A stretch of 64,000 bases of DNA from Paulinella micropora. Its lineage: Eukaryota > Cercozoa > Imbricatea > Euglyphida. Location: NCBI GenBank assembly GCA_009731375.1, contig BJOX01000048.1, forward strand, positions 1,008,247 to 1,072,246, read 5' to 3'. The notes below the pieces were generated by a model. That model made no database searches. It was not told the DNA's origin and saw only the letters and a list, made by a program, of their open reading frames with translations. Below are positions 54,542 through 63,965 of this stretch, piece after piece (the stretch's first letter is position 1; each line of letters opens with the position of its first letter). A program made the position numbers and the translations under genes.

Positions 54542-57500
54542 ATGGGTGATGGTGCGACCGACGGGGCGGGGCGAGACGGCCCCCCTGTATATATTCCTGT
54601 ATATGGTGGGGACGATAAAAAACTCGACAAAAAATCAAAATTGAAACGAACTCACATAAAATTTTATGCGGGATTAGAAACAACCACGGACAACTTCAAA
54701 GAATACACGGCCGGCGAGTTATATGATTACCTGACGGCCCGAAATAATCCTGTAGGCTATGAAGGACTGGCGGGGGTGTGAAGTTTTATGTGAATTTGGA
54801 AAGAGACTTCAAAACGAAAAAAGAAATGATGACGGCCCGCGCGGAATTATTAGAAAAATGTAAAAAGGGCTTTATGCGGGTAGCGAAATGTAAAATGTCC
54901 GATATTGCTATTATGGACGGGTCCAGAAAGAAAAACACAAAATGGAGATTGTCCTTTCATATGGTTGATAATAGCGGGACCATATACGAGGACGGAATGA
55001 CGATTAAAAAAATCATTGAAAACGATAAAGAGTTTTTATGCGATATGGGTGTCTATAAGAACCACGACCGCCGTCAGTTGTTTAGACTACCTTTATTTAG
55101 CAAGGAGGGGGAAACAATATCATTTATTAGAATTGATAAACCATTGACCCGCGATAATTTTCACGAGTGTCTCGTGTCTCATATTGGAACTTATGAAGTC
55201 AGCGAAATAAAGCGGTATGAGGGCCATAATGATATTAATGACGATAACATAAGCCGTGCCTTAGGTGCTTTAAAGCAATTTCTCCCGAAAATAGCAGAGA
55301 ACAATGGAATTCAAAAAGTTGAAACGAACAGCGAGGGACAAATATTTATAAACTTAAAGAGATGTAAGCCTTTATTTTGTTTTACTCATAAAAGAACACA
55401 CACGGCAGACAATACCGATTATATATTAATAAATCCGGATGTGACAATGTTTTATTCGTGTTGGAAGCCACCGAAAGGGCGTTTGGTCCCGTTGTTTGTA
55501 TTGTCAAAGGCGAAAAAACAAAAAGACATAATAAACTGACGGAGAAAAAGGACAGACTGCTAAACGAGATAATACAAGACTTTAAAGAAACAGCAGAAAC
55601 CAAGACAACACGGGCGAAGTGGTGCGGGGTGGATGACATTATTATGGACACGATGAACACTGACCAGAAAAATGTATTAATCGGAATACGGTCAAACCTT
55701 GGAACTGGCAAAAGTGTGGCCGTTATGGACATAATAAAGGCACATATAGAAAAGTATTCAGAAGGAAGGATATTAGTTATAACAATGAGGCAGGCACTGG
55801 CTCGGCAGACTGAAAAAGATTTTGAAGAACTTGATTTCTTTTGTTATCCCAACAAAGAACATAAGGAATTCATAACTGAAAATAGGGTTATATGTCAATT
55901 AGATAGCCTTCAACATATACGATGGGGGGCAGATAAACCGACACTGGTTATTATTGATGAAGCCGATCAGGCAATAAGACATTTAAATGCGGAAACTTAC
56001 AAAAACAATCTGTGTGCTCATAGAAATTATGCGACACTTAGAATGATGATTAAGGGAAGCGGAAAAATCATTTGTTTAAGTGCGAACCTAAAACAACGAG
56101 ATATAAAGAAATGGCAGAATATGTGCGCGGACGAAACAGAAACACAAATTATTGTAAATGACAGCCGGGAATTTCATAAACCACAGGTCATTAAAATGGC
56201 AATAAACGATACACAAATTTTACAAGATGCGGGGCGGAAGTTGGACGACGGGAAACGTGTTTATTTGGCTTCTAATCATAACAGAACTAGTATTAAGAAA
56301 ATGTATGACTATTTACTCAAAGGGCGAAATATCAAAGGCTTGTTAATTACTACCGAAACATTAACAGAGGAACCCGTGAAAAGGGCGATAGAAAATATAA
56401 ATGCGGAATGGCAGAAATATGACTTAATATGTGCTTCTCCGTGTATTCAAAGCGGTATTAATTGCACCAAGACTGAATATTATGACAATGTTTATGGCTT
56501 GTTTTCAAATGGTAGCAACTCAAGCGGGGATGCGTGTCAAATGCTCCGACGTGTGCGATATCCAAAAGATAGCGAAATATTCGTTAATATTACAATGCGA
56601 GGCGGAAATCGTCCAACAAATCCAAAAGACATATTACAACGTATGGGGAACGACCGCGAAAATATCATTCAAGGAATGCGGGATCGGTGTATGGATTACG
56701 ACTTAAGCGACACAGGAATGCCTACATTTTATAATCACCCGTATCCAAAGTTAATTTCCGAACTAGAAGCGGAAGATAATGCGGAAAGGAACGAATACAC
56801 ATATAATTTCATTAAAGAACAGATGACATACGGGAACAATGTCATTCAAGTATTACCAGAGGACCAAAACGAATAAAAGCAGTTAATAAAGAATTACAAA
56901 TTGTATCTAATGAAGTAGACGAAAAAGATGCTATTGAATTAAAAAAATGCCCCCGAAATAACGACGGATGAAATGGAAAAAAATAGGGAAAAAATGAAAT
57001 CTAATAAGCAAGAAATTGAACGAACAGATATAATTAAATCGAAGAAGTATTGGATTAAACGAAAATTTAAATTAAGTAAATATCCAAATAATGCGGGGTG
57101 GTATTTGAATTATAGCAACGAACGGCTTATTAATCAATAGAAATTTATCACGGTTTTATAAAGAACCTGAATTTAGTATTGAAAAAGGCTTGGAGAAATT
57201 AAAAGAAAAAGAAATAAAGAGAGTGTGACCAAGCAATAAAAGAGGTTGATGAAGAAAACGGAAAAATAAACATAGACCCCAAAAAATGGGTGTTTAAAAC
57301 AATGTCTAATAAATACAACTACGAGAAACAGAAGTTATTATGCGGGATATTTAGCGATACGGGATATAAATCATTTCACGACCGCGACACGATACTGAAC
57401 CGCACAGAACTATTAAATAACTTGTCAAAAATACATTTAAACTATATGAGCAATCCAGAGCACATTGTCAAAGTGTTGAATAAGAAGAAGGAGAAAATGG

Positions 57501-57785
57501 CGAATTTATCAAAACTCAATCCAAATGAACCTTCATTTTTGAAAAAAAGGTTAAATTTCATAAATGGAAGTTAAAAGACACTTACGGCGTGGCAATAGTG
57601 GCAACGAATAAAAAACAAAATCATTATTATCTAAATACGCCAGTTGATGCGATATTTCAAGGGTTGAAAATGACGAATTTATCCCCGTTTTAGGAGCAAA
57701 GGCACCACAGGAGGAAGTTGTTGAAGAAGAAAATAAATTAAGTACGAGTGAAAAGATAGAAGTAATAATTAAAAAGACGAAATAG
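54542..57785 (+). pseudogene. primase-helicase replication protein, frameshifted
   Basis: About 1,080 codons spread over six or more frames. The N-terminal part (54542-55540) resembles AEP/PrimPol primases: VKFYVNLE where motif I is expected, KWRLSFHMVD as the S-x-H motif II, and NHDRRQLFRLPLFSKEG as motif III. A UL52-like zinc segment follows (CKPLFCFTH...YILINPDVTMFYSC). From 55458 an SF2 helicase resembles the herpes-type origin-binding protein: RSNLGTGKSVAVMDI (motif I), VIIDEADQAIRHL (II), ICLSANLKQ (III), ASPCIQSGINC (V), QMLRRVRYPKD (VI). The C-terminal third (56877-57785) is Lys-rich and has at least four shifts. It would prime and unwind DNA for element replication. Motif I has Asn where Asp is usual. 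Breaks lie at about 54780, 55500, 56880, 56950, 57130, 57560 and 57685. Confidence 0.75.
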
Positions 57786-57816
57786 GAGGAGAAAAAAGTA
57801 TTTTTTTTGAAGAAAG

Positions 57817-57958
57817 GGGAATGAGGGGTCATCTGGGATTTTTTTTTTAGGAATATAATTTCCCAGAAGACCCCGATTTTTTTTAAGGTATGGGAATGAG
57901 GGGCCAACTGGGATTTTTTTTTAAGGAATATAATTTCCCAGAAGACCCCGATTTTTCT
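57817..57958. repeat. two tandem 75-bp units, each a stem-loop
   Basis: Each unit holds GGGG.C..CTGGGA (57825-57838; 57899-57912) and its inverse TCCCAGAAGACCCC (57861-57874; 57937-57950), 12 of 14 pairs, with a T-rich loop containing GGAATATAATT. It lies 30 bp after the stop of the replication gene. It may be a transcript 3' end signal or a protein-binding/recombination site. Confidence 0.7.
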
Positions 57959-58039
57959 CTGAAGGAAGAAAACAAAAAGGTGTAAAAAGGGCTACTATGT
58001 GGGATTGGATAATAAAATCCCGTTTACCACACCCGAAGG

Positions 58040-58175
58040 GTAAGATGCCTTTTACTTCTCACTTACTTCTGCTTAACTTCTGCTTAACTGACACTGCTTA
58101 ACTAATCCTTCTTACTTCTCGCTTACTTCTCACTTACTTCAGTTTTACTTACTTCAGTTTTACTTACTTCATTCT
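58040..58175. repeat. CTTACTTC/CTTAACTTCTG short tandem repeats
   Basis: About a dozen variants of the 8-11 base unit in tandem. The stretch 57960-58277 shows no gene. Confidence 0.75.
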
Positions 58176-58277
58176 TTTAAAATCGGTTTCATTTATTGTA
58201 TAACAATGCGAAATTGACCACTGAAGAAATGATTAATAAGATCATTTCATACACGGAAAAGAAAAATAAGAATAAGA

Positions 58278-58373
58278 ATGACCGACATTATTGAACGACT
58301 GCCAACAGACTTAAAGGAACACATTAAAGGCTTTGTTTATGGTGATATTTTTTACAGCACCTCCAATTTATGA
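58278..58373 (+). CDS. 31-codon micro-ORF resembling the start of an F-box-like protein
   Basis: MTDIIERLPTDLKEHIKGF then VYGDIFYSTSNL. The 'L-P-x-D-L-K-x-x-I-x-x-F-V-Y-G-D' string resembles the first helices of short F-box-like proteins seen in giant-virus and host genomes. A one-base change at the T run 58348-58352 would extend it a little (TAPPIYELTAGY). It could be a decayed longer gene; the next 130 bp keep open pieces in other frames. Confidence 0.35.
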   Translation: MTDIIERLPTDLKEHIKGFVYGDIFYSTSNL

Positions 58374-58544
58374 ATTAACTGCGGGCTATATCTTTGTTTT
58401 GTATATGAAGACATTTATTATATATATGACACGGGGCTATTACATATGATTGATAATTTTTGCGGTAAATCGTGCTTAAAAGAATATATTATTGAAGACC
58501 CTTAATTATATCTTAAACAATAGAATATTATAGAATAAAATAGA

Positions 58545-59059
58545 ATGACAACACCGATTACAGCAAGGCCAGAATATATATAATCCGATCGCCACACACT
58601 GAGAAAATATATGTTGGAGCAACTACACAGCAACTGAGCAAACGACTATCAAAACATAAGCAAGATTTCAAACTATGGACAAACGGGAAAATTCGTTATA
58701 TTTCTTCTTTTGAAATTCTGCAAGCGGGTAATGCTTACATCGAACTTTTGAAAGAATGCCCGAGCTTAAATAAGAAACAATGAGCCAAATATGAAGGTGA
58801 AGCAATCCGCGATACTGCTAATTGTTGTAATAAGGTAATACCCGATAGAACAAAAAGAGAATATCGCGACGACCGTGATGATAAAGAAGCAATCCAGCAA
58901 CAAAGAAAGCAACATTATGAAGATAATAAAGAAAGATTACAGCAACGAATGAAAGGATATTATGAAGATAATAAAGATAAAAGTAGTATAGGGTCGCACT
59001 TCATCACACTTTTTCAGTGCAGTTTCTCTAGAGAAACCACACTAAGAGCCGTTATTTAG
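58545..59059 (+). pseudogene. GIY-YIG endonuclease, two breaks
   Basis: From a start at 58545 (MTTPITARPEY) a slip in the TATATATA run leads to IYIIRSPHTEKIYVGATT, the GIY and YIG strands (here I-Y-I and Y-V-G), followed by LSKRLSKH (conserved R and H), an ELLKECPS strand end, an in-frame TGA at 58781-58783, and KYEGEAIRDTANCCNKVIP, which holds the catalytic-type Glu and the N of the family's end motif. The tail is E-D-N-K repeats, then a short unrelated end to TAG. The family cuts DNA as homing or mobile-element nuclease; virophages and giant viruses carry similar ones. The 3' tail is duplicated at 51452-51720. Confidence 0.8.
59016..59043. repeat. 28-bp near-palindrome
   Basis: AGTGCAGTTTCTCT / AGAGAAACCACACT: 12 of 14 bases pair, no loop, with the central 16 bases perfect (GTTTCTCTAGAGAAAC). 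It lies inside the altered end of the GIY-YIG gene, where similarity to the other copy has just stopped (58979), so it may mark an element edge or a recombinase site. Confidence 0.55.
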
Positions 59060-59304
59060 TTATTAGGCTACCTATTTATAACTAATATAGACAAACAAAA
59101 GAAAGAAAAACGGCTACCTGTAAATAATTATTATTAAATTACCTTTTTGAAGTCTTCTCCAGTATTCTCACCCTACCACACACAACAAGTATGGTAGATA
59201 AAATTCCTTTACAAACAAGAGGGCTTTCGCCCAATTTTTTAAATTGAATGCGCACTAGTTTATACTCCTATACGCAAAAGGAGTTAGTAGTAAAAACTAC
59301 TATT

Positions 59305-59787
59305 TCAATTAATTCTCTGTCTTTTGTATTTCTCATATGTCTGAATTATTTCTGATGTTGTTTTTCCACTATCAATCATCTTTCGTGCTTTTATCTCATC
59401 ATCAACTCCCATCGGTTGATTTTCAGCACTTAGCCAATGTTCAAATAATCGTAATTGTTTCTTCTTTTGTTCTTCTTCTCTCTTTTTTTCTCGTTTCATT
59501 TGTTCAATTTTTTCCTTTCGTTCAGTTTCTTCTTTTTTCTGATTTAGTATTTCTTCAATAGCGAGTGCTTTATTTTCGCAATCTATTTTTTGTTTCTCCA
59601 ATTCAATCCTTTCTTTTTCATTTTGAGCAAGTCTGCTCATAAAAGTATCAAATCTTACATTATTACTTGCTCTACATTTCATTATGTCCTTACGAGATTT
59701 ATCCTTCAATTTATCTAAATATTTATTTGTTTCTTCTCTCTCAGTGTACTCATCATCGCTGTTGTTGTTGCTCTCGTCTTCGCTCAT
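59305..59787 (-). CDS. charged coiled-coil protein of unknown function
   Basis: The frame is open from 59853, but MSEDESNNNSDDEYTEREET at 59787 is the better start (acidic head, no hydrophobic lead), giving 160 codons. A long helix follows (NEKERIELEKQKIDCENKAL, then EETERKEKIEQMKREKKREE). The C-terminal part LRLFEHWLSAENQPMGVDDE, then KARKMIDSGKTTSEIIQTYE, looks like a small folded domain. No family recognised. It is intact, unlike most ORFs nearby, and divergent from the spliced gene at 60083. Confidence 0.55.
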   Translation of the reverse strand: MSEDESNNNSDDEYTEREETNKYLDKLKDKSRKDIMKCRASNNVRFDTFMSRLAQNEKERIELEKQKIDCENKALAIEEILNQKKEETERKEKIEQMKREKKREEEQKKKQLRLFEHWLSAENQPMGVDDEIKARKMIDSGKTTSEIIQTYEKYKRQRIN

Positions 59788-60082
59788 TATCAAAAAGGCG
59801 ATTGGAGAATTCTGAAATGTTTTCCTTACCCTATAAAGAAAAAAGTTGTCCAAGGACAGAACTTTCCCTGGTGTCCATTTCGCCTCACCTTACCCGTGTG
59901 CGGTGTAAAAAAATTTTCCCTTTTCCTTTTTTTATCTGCATTTCAAATTGTCAGCAGAAATTCCAGAAATTCTATCACATGTTTTTGTCTGTTTCTTTTT
60001 TTCATTCTTGGACTTTTTCAGAATTCCCAAAGTGGTAAAGTCAAGAAGTCCAAACCCTTGCTGTTTTTGTGTGTGGTAGACA
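59788..60082. promoter_or_regulatory. intergenic region between divergent genes
   Basis: 295 bp, T-rich on the plus strand, likely holding promoters of both neighbours. The plus-strand side has a pyrimidine run ending TTTTTCAG (about 60013-60021), which could also be an acceptor of an untranslated leader exon. Nothing more specific is seen. Confidence 0.35.
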
Positions 60083-60789
60083 ATGAGCGGAAAAAACAAG
60101 AAGTCAACTGATGTTAAGGTAGCTTCTGCTCCTGCTTCTGCTCCTGCTACTGCTCCTGCTCCTGCGGTTCAATCTGCTCCTGCGGTTCAATCTGCTCCTG
60201 CAGTTCAATCTGCTCCTGCGGTTCAATCTGCTCCTGCGGTTCAATCTGCTCCTGCGGCTCAATCTTCTCCTGCTCCGACGACTGCCGAGCAAAGCAACTC
60301 TGTTGCGGTAGTCATTTTTACCAATGTTCTTTATGTAATAGATTATTATTTTAGGAGGTGACCCAGCAAATGAGTGAAGCTAATTTGGGTGAAAACGGCG
60401 ATTCATGGAAACAGGTGGTGAGAACGGCGCCTCAGTGGATGAAGTCAAAAAGCCCAAAGGAAAAGAAGGAGGATAAAAGGAAGGGAGGAAGAAAGGAAGG
60501 AAGTACTAACACCATTATCAAATTTCCTGGGGATGTCTTTGTCAAGATCAACAAGGAAGAGGGGACCGCATTACTTTCTCAATATTCTTTTGAAGGTTCC
60601 TCTTCTGTTTCCATGTATGGCTATAATTCACCACTTGAGGAAGTGAGGTATTTCGTAATCAAATTCAAGGCTAGCCAAGCACCCGTACAAATGATTATGG
60701 TTAATGCGTGGTCTCGCATTAATAGTGTAGTCAATGGGGCATTTGACGGCAACAATGTTGAAACCATTTATAGTGCGACAGAAGTGTAA
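60083..60789 (+). CDS. two-exon gene of unknown function with a 47-nt intron
   Basis: Exon 1 is 60083-60307 (MSGKNKKSTDVKVASAPASA), the intron 60308-60354 (gtagtc...ttttag, phase 0), and exon 2 60355-60789, which ends at TAA. The product has 219 residues (75 + 144 codons). The first half holds about five S-A-P-A-V-Q repeats from an 18-bp DNA unit, then a basic stretch (KSPKEKKEDKRKGGRKEG). The second half looks folded: TIIKFPGDVFVKINKEEGTA, then VRYFVIKFKASQAPVQMIMV. No family is recognised. Without splicing the frame would end soon after the repeats, so the intron is supported. Intron length and clean frame suggest a live gene, host or element-borne. Alternative: exon 1 alone, ending inside the intron. 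Confidence 0.65.
60123..60270 (+). repeat. 18-bp coding minisatellite (CCTGCGGTTCAATCTGCT)
   Basis: Five to six nearly perfect units encode PAVQSA; a shorter GCTCCTGCT array precedes them. Length variation among strains is likely. Confidence 0.85.
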
Positions 60790-60861
60790 AAAAAAACATT
60801 TTTAGTTGCCTGTCGTTGATTGCAACTATTCAATTCGCTTGTTAATTAAATCAGTTGTTAA

Positions 60862-60912
60862 GTATACCTATTTGGTACAATCATTAATAGAGTGTGTACC
60901 AAATTGGTATAC
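60862..60912. terminator. 51-bp hairpin between convergent genes
   Basis: Arms GTATACCTATTTGGTACA and TGTACCAAATTGGTATAC pair at 17 of 18 positions around a 15-nt loop, 73 bp after one stop codon and 142 bp before the other. Position suggests a shared 3' end or transcription stop; it could instead be an element end or recombinase site. Confidence 0.45.
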
Positions 60913-61054
60913 CGATGTAGTGTTTGTAAATTTATTTTTAAAGTATTAAAGGTCTAACTTTTCAACTTTCTTTTTAATTCTAGCACTGCTTCGTATGTTT
61001 TCCGGTTTAATGTCAAGAGATTTTAATAAATTAATATTTTTTCTCTTTAGTAAT

Positions 61055-61932
61055 TTATTTAACTTTATCAGCTAACTGCTCTGCCGGTTCTGTTTCTTCC
61101 GGTTGCTCATCAACATGGGTCTTTAATAATTCACTCGGCCTTACTAAGTCCTCTTCTGACAAGATAACTTTGAAGCCCTTACGGCCTTTAACCTTAAATA
61201 TAGTTTTACTGAATTGTTTATCACCTTTAGAAAAAATAGTTCTTTCTAATTCCTTTCTAACTCTTGTTCCCTTAGGGAATTCATTAATTAAAGGATTTCT
61301 GTATATTTCTTGAGTGTTTTTTTCAGTTCCTTCATAAACATTAATAGGTACTGCTTTAATTGTTGTATGATATGTTTTATTATAAGCATCAACAACCTCA
61401 TGAATAATAGGAACACACTCAAAATTTTCATTAAATTCCCGTATCAAATTTAATTCATTCCGTATCGTTCTGATAAATCTATCTATTATACCCATTGTTC
61501 TGTGGTCCCCTACTTGAACAGGTCTGTGTTCAATATTGTTCTGTCTAAAATATTCAGCTACTTGACCTTTAAACTCACCACCATTATCTGATGTAATTCT
61601 TTCGGGAACTTCTTTTGTACATATTTTTTAAGACCTTCTAAAACATAACCAGTTGTTTTATTTTTGATATGCTCAATCCAGCCACGACGGCTATATACAT
61701 CAATAGCAACTAAGCCGAAATTATAATTAGCATTTCCTTTCTCAGTAGCAACCTTTGACATATCCATTAAATCAATAAATACTTGGCTTAGTGGTTTTGC
61801 TTCTGGCGAGGTTATTGTGTTCCATATCTTAGCAGGCTTTGATTGCTTGTGTATTTCAATTGCTTCTTCAAGTTTTTCTTTCCGCTCTGTCTGCTCAGGA
61901 GTTTCTTGTTGCTGACTATGTTTGTTGTCCAT
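61055..61932 (-). pseudogene. rve-family integrase (polinton/virophage type), one frameshift
   Basis: The N-terminal frame (61932-61558) starts MDNKHSQQQETPEQTERKEK. It has the first catalytic Asp in QVFIDLMDMSKVA, and FGLVAIDVYSRRGWIEHIKN. The second Asp is in ITSDNGGEFKG. The third acidic residue is in HRTMGIIDRFIRTIRNEL, an Asp in the place where retroviral integrases have Glu, as I recall for polinton integrases. The C-terminal part (FSKGDKQFSKTIFKVKGRKG) is the SH3/chromo-like end of these proteins. The two frames join at one missing base in the A4 run near 61615. It would insert the element into host DNA. No HHCC zinc domain is visible. Confidence 0.85.
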
Positions 61933-61941
61933 GATATATCA

Positions 61942-62464
61942 TTAAAATTTTAAAAACATCTTTGAGACATCATTTTTTTCTTTCTTGCTTGGCTTCTCTG
62001 CTTGATTATAAACATTAACAGATATGTTCGACTTCTTACCATTTCCTTTCTTAGATTTAGGCTTCGGCTCTTCTTCACTTTCTTCACTTTCGCTTTCGCT
62101 ATCATCAGGTTCAGGCTCAGGCACAGGCTTTTTACTTACTTTCTTCTTTGCTTCCGCTTTCTTTCTTCTTATTTTGATCTTAGCCATCTTTTCAGCAATG
62201 ATATCAGTAAAATCACATTCTTCATCGCTATCACTGCTTTCTTCTGGTGTATCATCTTGGTCTTTTCCATTAATGATATCATTAGCAACACCCATTTCGG
62301 CCATGCGGTTTATCTTTTCCTCCGTCTCTTCATCATCGCCTACATAAGCATTTCTACACTTTGCTAATTTCTCTTTCGCTATTTCAACCTTATGTTGCTT
62401 TTTGCTCTTAATACTTTCCACACAGCTTTACCCCAGTTCTTACGACTTGCTTCGGGAGACGGCA
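61942..62464 (-). pseudogene. highly charged protein of unknown function, one frameshift near the start
   Basis: An ATG at 62464 (MPSPEASRKNWGKAVW) leads into the main frame after a one-base slip in the AAA near 62413, giving about 174 codons; without it the start is 62421 (MESIKSKKQHKV). Middle and end are acidic and basic blocks: DDTPEESSDSDEECDF, KIKIRRKKAEAKKKVSKK, DDSESESEESEEEPKPKSKK. It is likely disordered and perhaps nuclear or nucleic-acid associated. It lies 9 bp from the integrase start, so both are probably co-transcribed. No family recognised. Confidence 0.5.
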
Positions 62465-62577
62465 TTTATACTAAGATTATTATATTTTGGTATTTTTAAA
62501 ATTAAATATTATTTGATATACAAACAAATTGAAAATTTGTGTTATATAGCAAAATCGCGAGCGATTTTTTATATATA
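62465..62577. promoter_or_regulatory. divergent promoter region with two small inverted repeats
   Basis: 113 bp of AT-rich sequence between divergent starts. CAAATT-GAA-AATTTG (about 62525-62539) and AAAATCGC-GA-GCGATTTT (62551-62568) are perfect inverted repeats; the second ends 9 bp before the fibre gene start. They could be operators or a 5' leader hairpin. Confidence 0.4.
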
Positions 62578-63965
62578 ATGAGTCAATATAAATCATTACT
62601 CTGCTTGTCAGCAACTGCTGGTATGACTTCAACAACGTTAACAACGAGCGACAAAATAACAACAGCATCAGATATGCCAATAATCATAGGTAATACAACG
62701 AAAGGAATAGGAACAACAGCGGGTTTAGAATTGTATGGGACTTATAATAATAATACAACTGGAGCACATATGCAGGCTATTACAACGGAAGATATTTATC
62801 CTACGTTTAAACTAACTAATTTAAGTCATAATAACATAAATATGACCTTTGATGCGTATTTAGATGCTGGCGGATGGAAATCAAGTTATGCGAGTTCTAA
62901 TTTTCTAATTAGTAAATGGAATAATAAACTTAGATTTTTGTATGATAGCGGGAAAGTGTTGGGGTTGCTGTTCCTTGGTCTCTCGCTCTGGAACTTGACA
63001 CATCGGGCTTATTAACAACAAAGGCGATTACAGCAAGTGGAACGATAACGGCAAATGCGGGTATATCAACAACAACAGCAACCGCGAGTGGTCTAATAAC
63101 AGCAAATGCGGGTATATCAACAACCACATTAACAACAAGTGGCTTACTAACTGCGAATGCGGGGATTACATACTCTGGGTTGCTAACGACCACAACTACT
63201 AATGGAGCGAAAATAGGAATTCAAGGACAAACAGACGGGACGAATGCGAGAGGAATATTTATTTGGGATACCAGTGATTCAAACTGGGGCATTTATATGT
63301 CTCAGTCTGGAGCGGGTAAAACAATGAGTGGAGGACCAGCACCAGCAGGTGGAGTAGGCGAAGGTTTATCTTCTCATTCTATAAGATTTAGAGTGGCTGC
63401 TAGCTCAACTAATGGTTTCATATGGGAGAATAATTCGAATACTGCTATAATGTCTTTGAGAGGGAGCGATGGACAATTATGGGTATGTCTAATCCAATTC
63501 AATATTCAGACAGGAGAAAAAAGAAGATATAAAGGAATGCTTAGGCTTAGATTTTATTAATAAGTTAAACCCAGTCTGCTATCGTATGATTGATGATTAA
63601 AAAAATGTAGGACTGGCTTAATAGCACAGGAATTAGAAGAAATACTAACAGAAATGGATATGCTAGATTTTGGTGGTTTTATAAAAGAAACAATTATGGT
63701 TCCGTGTCCAAAGCAAAGAAAAGAATGCGAATTGAAAGGTGTGAGTGTTAATCCAGAAGATGTTAAATGTGTTGATAGTGGCGATGTCGGTTATGGTATA
63801 GGTTATTCCGAGTTTATCGCCCCGTTAATTAAGGCCACACAGGAGTTATCGGAAAAGGTAGTTAATTTAGAAAAAGAAAGTAAACTTTTACTTAATATAC
63901 TACAAGACCAAGCAAATCAATTAGCAGAAACACGAGCAGTCGTTTTTTCAAATGTCAAACAATAA
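62578..63965 (+). pseudogene. fibre protein with Peptidase_S74-type chaperone domain, frameshifted
   Basis: The start at 62578 (MSQYKSLLCLSATAGMTSTT) follows an AT-rich promoter; the reading must change frame near 62960, 63480, 63530 and 63600. The first third has a beta-rich domain (KITTASDMPIIIGNTTKG). The middle has TSGLL.TANAGI.TT repeats (about 63000-63190), as in trimeric viral fibres. A Gly-rich knob-like part follows (GIYMSQSGAGKTMSGGPAPA). The end is an intramolecular chaperone domain: YSDRR..K (Ser/Lys dyad region), LGLDFINKLNPVCYRM, GLIAQELEEIL and YGIGYSEFIAPLIKATQEL, then a coiled coil. In phage and virus fibres this domain trims itself after trimer assembly. It is probably a virion attachment protein; about 450 codons. 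Confidence 0.8.

Noticed and set aside
59896-60111. 71-codon ORF upstream of the spliced gene
   Set aside because: Hydrophobic T-rich translation overlapping the real start at 60083 in another frame; likely leader sequence.
62002-62367. Plus-strand ORFs opposite the charged protein
   Set aside because: Antisense shadows of a Lys/Glu-rich frame.
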